NCBI GenBank assembly: GCA_000018565.1
Contig: CP000875.1
Span: forward strand, 2,619,199 to 2,683,198
Direction: 5' to 3'
DNA length: 64,000 bases
From: Herpetosiphon aurantiacus DSM 785
Lineage (GTDB): Bacteria > Chloroflexota > Chloroflexia > Chloroflexales > Herpetosiphonaceae
Below the pieces are notes generated by a model. It was not told the DNA's origin. It did not search any database and saw only the letters and a list, made by a program, of their open reading frames with translations. The position numbers and the translations under genes were made by a program. Positions 27,601 to 34,252 of the stretch are shown here, in pieces. Every line of letters begins with the position of its first letter. Position 1 is the stretch's first letter.

Positions 27601-30011
27601 AGCAACACCGCCAACGATTGTAAATCGACAACCGTGTGTTGGGCCAGTAATAACAACACCTGACCTTTGGGGTGCGCGATCAATTGAACCTGCACCAAAC
27701 GATCGTTGGCTAAATCAAAGGGTTGCTTGGCTTGGGCTTGGAGATAATCGTGAAGTTGGGTGGCATCCCATGCGTTGGCATCAACCAGCCGTACCAGTGA
27801 TTCAACTTTGGCATGCACCACCCGTTGCACCACTCCGTCAACCTCGACAAAATTGGTGCGCAGCGCCGCATGACGCTCGGCCAAGCTTGCCCATGTTGCG
27901 GCGAAGTGCGCTGGATCAAGCGGCTGCTCAAAACGCCAAGCCCGCGCAATCGTATAGGCCGTGCTATTGGGATGCAGCCGATCGAGCGCCCATAAGGCTT
28001 GCTCACCAAACGAAACCGCGCTTGGCGCAATTGTTGGAACAACCAAGGTTTGTTCGTGCAATTGCTGGGCTAGCTCATCGGCAAGCTCCAGCAGCGATTG
28101 TTGGCCCAACAGTTGCCCAAAACCGACGACTAGCCCAAGATCCTGCTCTAGCTGATATTGCAGGTCAATTGCCGCTAGCGAATCAAGCCCAAGCTGCTGG
28201 ATCGGCAACGTTACGTCAACTTCAAAACCAAGCTGGCGGCTGAATTGTTGGCGCAAATAAGTGGCGATGGCTGCTGGTTGCTCAGTGGTTGGCAATGCCC
28301 TGATCTGCTGAGAATCGAGCGAATCGTGATCGACGCTGGCAACGATCGTTTGGGCAATTGGAGTTAATTCGCCGCCGAGAAATAATTCGCGGCAACGATA
28401 GCGCTGAAGTTTGCCGCTTGAGGTGCGTGGCAATTGGCCAGGCCGCAACAACACAATCGCATAGGCTTGCAAGCCATGGGTTTGGGCTAAGCTTTGGCGA
28501 ATGGCGGCCATAATTGGGGCTGGATCATGCTGACGCTGTTCACGCCGCAACTCCTGCATTAGCACCAATTGCTCAACGCCAGCGACATCGAGGCTGAACG
28601 CTGCACAGGCTTGGGGTTGCAAGGCAGGGTGAGCCTGATCAACACTCAATTCTAAATCATGGGCATAATGATTTTGCCCGCGAATGATGATCAGATCGTT
28701 CAAGCGCCCGTTGATATACAGCTCGCCATTGCGCAAAAAGCCCAGATCGCCAGTACGCAAAAAGTGCTCGTTGCGCTCGCGTGGTTGGGCGGCAAAGGTT
28801 GCCTTGCTCAATTCAGCACTCGCCCAATAGCCGTGGGCGACGCTTGGCCCGCGCAACCAAATTTCGCCAACTGCAGTTTCAGGCAAAACCTCTAGATTCG
28901 TAGGATCAACAATTAACAACTCATGCTCGTCGATTACCGTGCCACAACTAATTAATTCTGGCTCAGGCTGAGCCAAGCGGGGCAAATGTGCACCGCTGAC
29001 CATCAAGGTTGCTTCGGCCATGCCATAGGTTGGGTAAAATGCCGCTGGATCAAAACCAACATCAGCAAAGGTTTCGGCAAATTGACGCAAGACGTTTGGC
29101 CGAATTGGCTCAGCACCATTGAAGGCCACTCGCCACGAACGCAAATCTAACGTAGCCCGTTGGGCTGGGGTGATTTTGCGCACACACAATTCATAGGCGA
29201 AGTTCGGGCCGCCGCTAGTTGTGGCGCGATAATCGCTGATCGCCTGCAACCAACGCCATGGTTGCTGCAAAAAAGCCACAGGCGACATCAAAACCACTGG
29301 AAACCGGCTATACAATGGCTGCAAAATTCCGCCAATCAAACCCATGTCATGGTAAGGTGGCAGCCAAATCACCCCTTGACTGGTCGCATCATGCCCAAAC
29401 CGCTGCTGAATCTGCGCCAAATTGGCCAGCAAATTACCATGGCTGACCATCACACCTTTGGGCTGGCCAGTTGAGCCAGAGGTATATTGCAAAAAAGCTA
29501 AGTTATGGGTTTCAAGTTGTGGCACTTGCCACGCTCCAGCATCAACTTTCTCATCGCAGATTAGCCATTGGAGTGCTTGCAATTGCGGTGCGACAGCCAG
29601 CAACCGCTCAATTTGGCTGACAAACTGCCGATCAATCAGCGCAAAGCGTGGTGTGGCATTGGCAACAACTGCCAACAAACGCGGTAAATGGCGCTCAAGC
29701 TGTTGCAATTTTGGCGGATACAATGGTACAGCAATCGCCCCCGCATACAAACAGCCCAAAAAACTCACAATATAGTCAAGGCCTGGGTCATTGAGTAATA
29801 CAACCCGTTCGCCCTGCGCATTCAGCGCTTGCAAACGAACCGCCACCTGCCGCGCCCGCCGATCCAGCTCGGCATAGCTTAAATCTTCGGTTGCGAATTG
29901 ACCATTTAAAAACCGATACGCCTGCTGTTCAGGCGCTTCCAATGCGTTCAAACGCAGCACATCCACCAGCGTTGTAGCCGGAGGGAGATTCGCATGCTCT
30001 AACACAGACAC
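21606..30011 (-). CDS. FAAL-ACP-C-A(Thr)-PCP-C-A(Gly)-PCP lipopeptide synthetase
   Basis: A synthetase of about 2801 residues. It opens with a fatty acyl-AMP ligase (FLQYTSGSTGQPKGVMVSHG, GLIGGILQPLY, RGQNHYAHDLE) and an ACP (GLDSLAAID about 610), so a fatty acid starts the chain. C1 has AQHTVVDLQS in place of HHxxxDG (second His kept). A1 reads DFWNIGMVH, the classical Thr code; its PCP Ser is in GGDSILS (about 1683). C2 has SFHDTIFDGWS, with Asp at the second His. A2 reads DILQLGLIW, the classical Gly code; PCP2 is GGHSLLA (about 2727). The frame is open to 30125, but FAAL homology begins near the GTG at 30011, which I take as start. It heads the operon. Confidence 0.92.
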   Translation of the reverse strand: MSVLEHANLPPATTLVDVLRLNALEAPEQQAYRFLNGQFATEDLSYAELDRRARQVAVRLQALNAQGERVVLLNDPGLDYIVSFLGCLYAGAIAVPLYPPKLQQLERHLPRLLAVVANATPRFALIDRQFVSQIERLLAVAPQLQALQWLICDEKVDAGAWQVPQLETHNLAFLQYTSGSTGQPKGVMVSHGNLLANLAQIQQRFGHDATSQGVIWLPPYHDMGLIGGILQPLYSRFPVVLMSPVAFLQQPWRWLQAISDYRATTSGGPNFAYELCVRKITPAQRATLDLRSWRVAFNGAEPIRPNVLRQFAETFADVGFDPAAFYPTYGMAEATLMVSGAHLPRLAQPEPELISCGTVIDEHELLIVDPTNLEVLPETAVGEIWLRGPSVAHGYWASAELSKATFAAQPRERNEHFLRTGDLGFLRNGELYINGRLNDLIIIRGQNHYAHDLELSVDQAHPALQPQACAAFSLDVAGVEQLVLMQELRREQRQHDPAPIMAAIRQSLAQTHGLQAYAIVLLRPGQLPRTSSGKLQRYRCRELFLGGELTPIAQTIVASVDHDSLDSQQIRALPTTEQPAAIATYLRQQFSRQLGFEVDVTLPIQQLGLDSLAAIDLQYQLEQDLGLVVGFGQLLGQQSLLELADELAQQLHEQTLVVPTIAPSAVSFGEQALWALDRLHPNSTAYTIARAWRFEQPLDPAHFAATWASLAERHAALRTNFVEVDGVVQRVVHAKVESLVRLVDANAWDATQLHDYLQAQAKQPFDLANDRLVQVQLIAHPKGQVLLLLAQHTVVDLQSLAVLLHEAQQLYQALAEQRAWHLPPAADYREHVAWQQAWLASPAGQASHQFWQQQTAEGLPTLELPSDYPRHAQPSQAASYHYLIENSLLNKINAQPQTLLSTLLAGVALLLNRYSQQRQFVLATPTLGRNAQSRSGVGYYVNPVLINWQYQPNLANTELLAYTQNQVLAAFEHQAYPFDLVLRSLQHDRHNPPIRVMVVLQQSPLGQALELGGLALGREQTSMYFADHQAQIIELAPNDLQFDITITFAPLEQGLGLRIDYDQGLFATATIAQWSQHLKQTLEFLVSTPQPMGELSLSTPALVPSQAFETGCLSQWFEAQVAKTPDAIALTDGQQHWTYQQLNQQANQLAHYLHDYGIGAGSLVGLYLERSALVVLSILAVLKTGAAYLPIDPMYPAERVQFMLADADVALLLADARLAEFSGTLIDLKQHAWHNQPTTNLELALDPTQLAYVIYTSGSTGQPKGSLLSHANVTRLFSSSQQHFNFNANDVWTLFHSYAFDFSVWEMWGALLYGGRLVVVPQALSRNPEDFYALLQRERVTVLNQTPSAFRQLIQVDQQRQVNLALHWVIFGGEALDVATLRPWFERHGDSTPRLVNMYGITETTVHVTYRPLSLADTVNYSSVIGQPLSDLQAVVLDANLQPVPTGVYGELYIAGAGLAMGYLRRPDLTAERFMPHPWSNHAGQRLYKTGDLARWNQQGELEYRGRSDQQVKLRGFRIELGEIRAALLAHPAIREAVVDVAELEVAAPIADAQPSQPTLNELRPFIKTAQRQAPTLEQRLVAYVVASEPAPTTISALRRFLRQRLPDYMLPAHLLLLERLPLTSHGKLDRAALPAINQQRPELETVYRAPTTGLEQQLASIWSAVLGVPTIGLDDNFFDLGGDSILSIKLRAQAAEQGLHFSLQQLFANPTLAELAPLVEQSSDQAELIAPFSLISAADRQLLPADIEDAYPLARMQAGVIFHCQLEPNTPLYHDIFIYRIRVAFDADLLRQAVQQLIDRHAVLRTSFHMHGFSQPLQLVQRHVVAPLTIEDWRDLDEAGYQTRQTAWIEQEKQRHFDWQTAPLIRFIVQRASDDSCDLVLSFHDTIFDGWSTASLLTELMLRYDGLLNQQPLDPTPPLVQYRDFVAQEQRVLADPQAQAFWREALADASDTPLPRWPRPAATSAVPDVAVLDVPVSAQLSQQLHELARQAHVPVKHVLLAAHMKVISLVTGQREVISGLETNGRLERHDGEKTIGVHLNMLPFRQYLAPMSWLSLIQQVFAAELALMPYRQMPLAELQRERRGQPWFETVFNYTHFHVFEQLQQLKQLEVIGGRGFGQTHFSLLAELNLNTFTGQLQIDLVGNLHELTPEQLTLIGNCYAQVLAAMVAEPNAGHHLHHHLTAADLAQLQAWNATEQPLAYASLVTAFEQQALQHPHALAVVAADQALSYAELNQQANQRAHSLRQRGIGAEMLVAVCVERTSDLLISLLAVLKTGASYLPLDPSYPPARVNWMLADSQAALLLTQPQFTALFADIQIPVCYTDEQHTSTANLASAIEPSQRAYVLYTSGSTGQPKGVAISHAALSNFLQSMQTQPSLQPTDRLLAVTTVAFDIAGLELYLPLWVGATVVLAPANAAAEGFGLAELLQSHQITVLQATPSTWRILLATGWHAPTGFKALVGGEALPSDLAGQLLSAGVTLWNLYGPTETTIWSTAAALSQTPVHAGRPIANTEIYILDQALQPVPLGTPGDVYIGGLGLARGYHQRPNLTAERFIPHPWSQQTGARLYQVGDRGRYLPDGSLELLGRSDQQIKLRGHRIELGEIESALRTLSTIQQAAVAVWNEQLVAYVVADHHFEPAEVQQQLSQQLPVYMLPRSYQRLDALPLTANGKLDRRNLPAPDQALVPETHGYVAPTTGLQTELCAIWAQVFGIAQVGIHDDFFALGGHSLLATQLIIQFRQRFFVDLPLAQLFNAATVASLATLIEQLQADQGQTAELAALLDELDQLSDDEARARLLADF

Positions 30012-30037
30012 TATCGCTTTCTGAAATCTATCATTCT

Positions 30038-30058
30038 GGAAGCATAGGGGAGGCTTCC
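30038..30058 (-). other. Short hairpin just upstream of the synthetase start
   Basis: GGAAGC (30038-30043) and GCTTCC (30053-30058) form a 6-bp stem about 27 bases before the proposed GTG start at 30011, in what would be the 5' untranslated leader. It could influence initiation at the non-ATG start. Support is limited to the pairing. Confidence 0.25.
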
Positions 30059-30135
30059 TAAAATACACACCTCGTCCAAGCGAGCATTCTAAACAGGTTT
30101 GAGGCCTAATGCAGTCGCAAATCAAACAATATTCT

Positions 30136-30162
30136 TGTCATATATCACACCAATATTTGGTG
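30136..30162. promoter_or_regulatory. Palindromic sites in the divergent synthetase/mbtH promoter region
   Basis: CACCAATATTTGGTG (30148-30162) has perfect 6-bp arms around TAT. Next to it TGTCATATATCACA (30136-30149) is a near-palindrome. Both lie in the AT-rich gap between the divergently transcribed synthetase and MbtH genes, where a shared regulator would be expected to act. Neither matches the palindrome in front of the Crp-type regulator gene, so the binding factor is open. Confidence 0.4.
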
Positions 30163-30237
30163 CTTAATCAGACAACATTATTTCTTGAGGTTTTCTATAC
30201 TTAGTGATTGTGATCCATTTTCAAGGGGGTATGCCAC

Positions 30238-30453
30238 GTGCAAACAACAGATGACGATACAACAATCTATAACGTTGTGATCAATCACGAAGAACAATAC
30301 TCTATCTGGCCTGCCGAACGCGAAAACCCGCTGGGCTGGAGTAATGTTGGAGTGAGCGGCAATAAACAAACCTGTTTAGATCACATTAAAGCGGTTTGGA
30401 CTGATATGCGGCCATTAAGTTTACGCCAAGCGCTAGCCAACCAATCGGCTTAG
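30238..30453 (+). CDS. mbtH: MbtH-like protein
   Basis: A 71-residue MbtH family protein. The signature is complete: [19 protein letters not shown], then [15 protein letters not shown], including the conserved Trp residues that grip the A domain. MbtH-like proteins bind NRPS adenylation domains and are needed for their folding or activity, so this one probably serves the divergently encoded synthetases. The GTG at 30238 is preceded by AAGGGGG at good spacing; an ATG 12 bases in is out of frame. It is the first gene of the uptake operon. Confidence 0.93.
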   Translation: MQTTDDDTTIYNVVINHEEQYSIWPAERENPLGWSNVGVSGNKQTCLDHIKAVWTDMRPLSLRQALANQSA

Positions 30454-30477
30454 CCCTGATTTAACTTAATGTTTTGG

Positions 30478-30518
30478 CAATACGTGTAGCATCATCCCCC
30501 AGCATGCTACACGTATTG
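30478..30518 (+). other. Perfect 15-bp stem-loop between mbtH and the binding-protein gene
   Basis: CAATACGTGTAGCAT (30478-30492) pairs perfectly with ATGCTACACGTATTG (30504-30518) around an 11-base loop. There is no T-run on either side, so it is probably not a simple terminator. It may be an mRNA processing or stabilising hairpin, or a long palindromic operator for the transport genes. Confidence 0.6.
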
Positions 30519-30549
30519 CTGTTGTAGTATAGATTTTGCGAGGAACCCA

Positions 30550-31857
30550 ATGTTTAAGCAGCGAATGATCGCCTTATTTGTGGTAGCAGGCTTGATTAGC
30601 GCTTGTGGCACTCAAACTACACCAACCACAAATCCAACTAGCCCTGCTGCGCCTGTTAGTAGCACACCAACTGTTGTAGCTGAAGCGAGTGCTGTGCCAG
30701 CAGCAACAACCCCAGCAACCAGCGCACCCAGCCCAAGTGCCTGTGTTAGCAATTACGATAGCGCAACCGATTACTTCAGCTCCAAAACTAGCCCAAGCTA
30801 TGCCAAAGAGTGGACGGTTGAGTATGCTAAGCATTACAAAGTTGTCACGGTTGATCTGGATACTGACCCAGTTAAAACCGATTTTGATCGCTATATCTTG
30901 GTGCAGTGTGGCACACCAGCGCCCGTACTTGAAGGCGATTTAGCCAATGCCATGGTCGTAACCATCCCAATTACCCGAGTGTGGGAAGGTGGTAGCAGCA
31001 CCTTTGCCGCTATGGATGCCTTGGGCGTGGTCGATAGCTTGAGCGGTGTGGTTGGCTCGATGACTGGGAGTGCCAACGAGTATCTGCCTTCGATTGCAGC
31101 CCAAGTTGCCAAAGCTAGTGTGATCAAAGAAGCCAGCTATGGCGAAGATCTCGAATTAATCGCTGCTGGCAAGCCCGATATCTACCTCAACACCAATGGC
31201 CGCGAATGGATGACCAACGCTCGCCAAGTAGGTATTCCAGCACTACACTACTCACCATTCTCCGAATCACCACTTGGCTCGGCTGAGCAAGTTAAATTCT
31301 TAGCGTTGTTCTACAACCTCGAAGCCAAAGCTGACGCGATTTTTACACCAATCGAGCGTGAATATTTGGCACTACGCGAAAAAGCTCAAGCAGCAACCAA
31401 CAAACCAAGCGTGCTTATTGGCAATGTAACCCAAGATGGTCGCTTTGGCACACGCAACCTTGATCGGTTAGAATCAGTGTTGATGCGTGACGCAGGCGGC
31501 GAATTAGTGTTGACTGATACCGAATTGAATCTTGGCGGCGGTAGCACTGGCTTTAGCAGCAGTATCGATCTCGAAAAAGCAATTGAAATTGGCGCAAATG
31601 CTGATTTCTGGTTCAACTTGGTTTATGTTCCCAGCGACAATACTGCCAGTGAATTTATTGCCACGAACCCATTAAACGCCAGCTTTAGCGCCTTACAAAA
31701 GGGTAATAGTTTCCATCGTTTTGGCCGTGCCGAGGATTACTTTAGCAATGGTGCGGTCTATGTTGATCAACTGCTTGCTGATGCAGTCAGTATATTGCAC
31801 CCCGAACTTTTGCCCGATCACGAATTAGTCTTTCTCAAACGGATTCCTGGCGAGTAA
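30550..31857 (+). CDS. Iron-siderophore ABC transporter substrate-binding lipoprotein
   Basis: A 435-residue class III binding protein. It has a lipoprotein signal (VVAGLISACG, Cys19), then a long low-complexity Thr/Ala/Pro/Ser linker to about residue 63. In the domain, EWTVEYAKHYKVVTVD, PITRVWEGGSSTFAAMDALGVVDSLSGVV and LIAAGKPDIYLN follow the pattern of ferric-siderophore binding proteins. It is encoded next to the lipopeptide synthetases and upstream of matching permease and ATPase genes, so it most likely captures the iron complex of the locus product. It ends 148 bases before the permease gene, and a repeat element lies in that gap. Confidence 0.9.
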   Translation: MFKQRMIALFVVAGLISACGTQTTPTTNPTSPAAPVSSTPTVVAEASAVPAATTPATSAPSPSACVSNYDSATDYFSSKTSPSYAKEWTVEYAKHYKVVTVDLDTDPVKTDFDRYILVQCGTPAPVLEGDLANAMVVTIPITRVWEGGSSTFAAMDALGVVDSLSGVVGSMTGSANEYLPSIAAQVAKASVIKEASYGEDLELIAAGKPDIYLNTNGREWMTNARQVGIPALHYSPFSESPLGSAEQVKFLALFYNLEAKADAIFTPIEREYLALREKAQAATNKPSVLIGNVTQDGRFGTRNLDRLESVLMRDAGGELVLTDTELNLGGGSTGFSSSIDLEKAIEIGANADFWFNLVYVPSDNTASEFIATNPLNASFSALQKGNSFHRFGRAEDYFSNGAVYVDQLLADAVSILHPELLPDHELVFLKRIPGE

Positions 31858-31872
31858 TGTATGTGCTCATTC

Positions 31873-31960
31873 TTCCCGCCGAGCGAGGAGAAAACCCGCC
31901 ATGATGAACCGAAGGGACTCTCTCTCGCCCGCCGCAGTGGGCGAGAGGTTGGGGTGAGAG
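31873..31960. repeat. Intergenic hairpin repeat inside the uptake operon
   Basis: The gap between binding-protein and permease genes holds a stem-loop, CTCTCGCCC (31922-31930) with GGGCGAGAG (31939-31947), flanked by CCGCCGAGCGAGGAG and GGTTGGGGTGAGAG. A related GGGCGAGGG sequence appears at the right edge of the window after the msrP-like gene. This suggests a dispersed intergenic repeat of this genome. No transposase is present. Confidence 0.5.
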
Positions 31961-32005
31961 CATGAATTTCGAAATAGAGCTAGATTCAAGCGAAAGTTCC
32001 AAGCA

Positions 32006-33181
32006 ATGCAAAAGCAACAACTCAGATTAGCCCAGCCTGAGCCAAAACCAGCAGAAGCGTCACCGCCAAAAAGTCGTTTTGCCAACCATATTGCAGCTTT
32101 GCAAACTCAGCCAAGCCAAGCAGCTAGCCGCTGGCAGCCAAGCTCGAAGCGACGCAATATCTGGCTATTCGGGCTATTAATTGTGCTCAGCATGGTTGGA
32201 GTAGTGCTTTCGCTCACTTGGTCGTCGGTCGATATTCCGCTGAGCAGCGTGGCCGATATTCTGCTTGGGCGGCCAACTGCTCAGCCAGCGTGGCGTACAA
32301 TCATTGTTGATATTCGTTTGCCACGCATTATTACCGCGATCTTAGTTGGCATGGCGCTTGGCTTGGCAGGCTTGCAACTTCAAACTATCTTTCGAAATCC
32401 CTTGGCTGAGCCGTTTACCTTAGGCGTTTCATCAGGTGCAAGCCTTGGTGTGGCCTTGGTTATTCTGCTAGCTCCTTCGAGTGGCATTAGTTTTGCCGCG
32501 CTTGGCAGCAATGTTTTCGGCAATTTAGGCACAGTTGGTAGCGCGATTGTTGGTGGCTTGAGTGTGCTTGGAATTATGATGGTGGTTGCAAGTCGGGTGC
32601 GCGATATGACGATCATCCTGCTGTTGGGGGTGATTCTGAGTGCTATGACCTATGCATTGGTGACCGTGTTAATTTTCTTTGCCAACGAAAGCCAAACCCG
32701 CGCCTTTGTCGAATGGCAACTTGGCAGTTTTACACGGGTACGTTGGGGCGAATTACGCTATTTTGTGCCGGTAACCGTGATTGGAGCCTTAATTGCATGC
32801 CTCACCACCAAACATCTCAATGCGCTGTTGCTTGGTGAGCATTATGCCCAAAGCTCAGGCATCAATGTGCAGCGGGCACGCTGGATTATTATGGGTAGCG
32901 CTTCGATTATGGCTGGCACAGTCGTCGCCTACGCTGGGCCAATCGGCTTTGTGGGTATCGCAATCCCACACCTTGCTCGCGGTTTGTTCAAAACCTCAGA
33001 TCATCGGGTGCTCGTGCCTGCAACCATCCTCACCGGAATTCCGTTTGCCCTTGCTTGCGGAATTTTGGCTGAAGTGCCGAGCAGCTCGCTGCAACTACCA
33101 ATTGATGCAGCAACTTCGCTGTTTGGCGCACCAGTTGCCGCGTGGGTATTATTGCGCATGAAACGTGGAGCATGGATGTGA
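32006..33181 (+). CDS. FecCD-family iron-siderophore permease
   Basis: A 391-residue FecCD permease with an unusual ~50-residue hydrophilic N-terminus before the first membrane helix (residues about 51-70). Diagnostic segments are IRLPRIITAILVGMALGLAG, LQTIFRNPLAEPFTLGVSSGASLG and AGPIGFVGIAIPHLARGL. It forms the channel for the metallophore bound by the upstream lipoprotein. The start is uncertain because the ribosome binding site is weak (GAAAG); a start closer to the first helix is possible. The ATPase gene begins inside its last codons. Confidence 0.9.
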   Translation: MQKQQLRLAQPEPKPAEASPPKSRFANHIAALQTQPSQAASRWQPSSKRRNIWLFGLLIVLSMVGVVLSLTWSSVDIPLSSVADILLGRPTAQPAWRTIIVDIRLPRIITAILVGMALGLAGLQLQTIFRNPLAEPFTLGVSSGASLGVALVILLAPSSGISFAALGSNVFGNLGTVGSAIVGGLSVLGIMMVVASRVRDMTIILLLGVILSAMTYALVTVLIFFANESQTRAFVEWQLGSFTRVRWGELRYFVPVTVIGALIACLTTKHLNALLLGEHYAQSSGINVQRARWIIMGSASIMAGTVVAYAGPIGFVGIAIPHLARGLFKTSDHRVLVPATILTGIPFALACGILAEVPSSSLQLPIDAATSLFGAPVAAWVLLRMKRGAWM

Positions 33182-34170
33182 ACCAGCCAGTTTTAGCAAC
33201 CGACAACTTGAGTGTTGGCTACCACCAACGCCGTGGTCAAAGCCGTAGCGTTTTGCAAAACCTCAATTTAAGCCTTGCCAAGGGCGAATTCGTATGTTTG
33301 CTTGGAGCGAATGGCGCAGGTAAATCGACATTAATTCGTACCCTAACCCACATGCAAGCGCCAATCAGCGGCAGCGTTACAATCAATCAACAACCGCTCC
33401 ATCACCTGAGCAAGGCCCAATTAGCCAAACAACTGAGCGTAGTACTGACTGATCGGTTGCAAGTCAGCAATTTGACTGGCTATGAACTAGTAAGCCTTGG
33501 GCGCATGCCGTATACCAACTTGTTTGGCAGCCTCAACCAACACGATCATCAGGTAGTTCGCTGGGCTTTACATGCAACCAACTCTGATGATTTGGCTCAA
33601 CGTTTGCTCAACGAAATGAGCGATGGTGAGCGCCAACGGATTATGATTGCCCGCGCCTTGGCCCAAGAGCCAGCCGTGATGATTCTCGATGAGCCAACCG
33701 CTTTTCTCGATTTGCCTCGGCGGGTCGAAATTACCAGTTTGTTGCGCAAACTAGCCCACGAAACTGGCTTATCCGTGGTTATGTCTACTCACGATCTTGA
33801 TTTGGCGATTGGCAGCGCTGATCGGTTGTGGCTAGTTTTCGATGATGGCAGCATAGAATGTGGAACCCCTGAAGATTTGATTTTAGATGGTCGGTTGGCC
33901 CAAACCTTCCGCAAAAGCCAATTGCAATTTGATCAACAACGCGGCGGCTTTCGCGCCCAAACCCAGCCAATTGGCCAGGTTCGGCTGAGTGCCAACGGCT
34001 TGCATGGCCAATGGATGCAGCATGCCCTAGAACGAGCAGGCTATCACGTGCTGAATGCAAAACAGGCTGATTGCCCACATATTCAGCAGCTTGAAAACGA
34101 TTGCTGGCAAGTTGAACACCAGCCATGCGCCAACATTGACCAAGTGTTGGCTTATTTAGGCAACATTTAA
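33172..34170 (+). CDS. Siderophore ABC transporter ATP-binding protein with C-terminal extension
   Basis: A 332-residue ABC ATPase of the FecE/FepC class. Walker A is GANGAGKST, the signature is MSDGERQR (Asp in place of the second Gly of LSGGE), and Walker B is VMILDEPTAFLD, with STHDLDLAI after it. About 85 residues follow the ATPase domain and form a small unassigned C-terminal part, longer than standard FepC. The ATG at 33172 overlaps the permease gene by ten bases; a GTG at 33178 has better spacing from GGAG and is an alternative start. Confidence 0.9.
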   Translation: MDVNQPVLATDNLSVGYHQRRGQSRSVLQNLNLSLAKGEFVCLLGANGAGKSTLIRTLTHMQAPISGSVTINQQPLHHLSKAQLAKQLSVVLTDRLQVSNLTGYELVSLGRMPYTNLFGSLNQHDHQVVRWALHATNSDDLAQRLLNEMSDGERQRIMIARALAQEPAVMILDEPTAFLDLPRRVEITSLLRKLAHETGLSVVMSTHDLDLAIGSADRLWLVFDDGSIECGTPEDLILDGRLAQTFRKSQLQFDQQRGGFRAQTQPIGQVRLSANGLHGQWMQHALERAGYHVLNAKQADCPHIQQLENDCWQVEHQPCANIDQVLAYLGNI

Positions 34171-34191
34171 CTACTCATCACGAAAACTATT

Positions 34192-34226
34192 TTGACAAGT
34201 AGGCGATATTTGATATATTGTATCAA
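34192..34226 (+). promoter_or_regulatory. Promoter with overlapping palindrome before the Crp-type regulator
   Basis: TTGACA (34192-34197) and TATATT (34214-34219) form a sigma70-like promoter with a 16-base spacer. A perfect palindrome, TTGATA-TATTG-TATCAA (34210-34226), covers the -10 box. This is the half-site style of Crp/Fnr proteins, though with 5 bases between 6-bp arms. The position suggests self-repression by the gene product. Confidence 0.6.
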
Positions 34227-34252
34227 TAATTATGTGGTGAGTAATCAAAACT

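Noticed and set aside
27305-28243. 312-codon open frame on the plus strand inside the first synthetase
   Set aside because: It is antisense to conserved FAAL, ACP and C-domain sequence, is rich in Arg/Pro/Gln as expected for a reverse-frame shadow, and has no ribosome binding site or recognisable domain.
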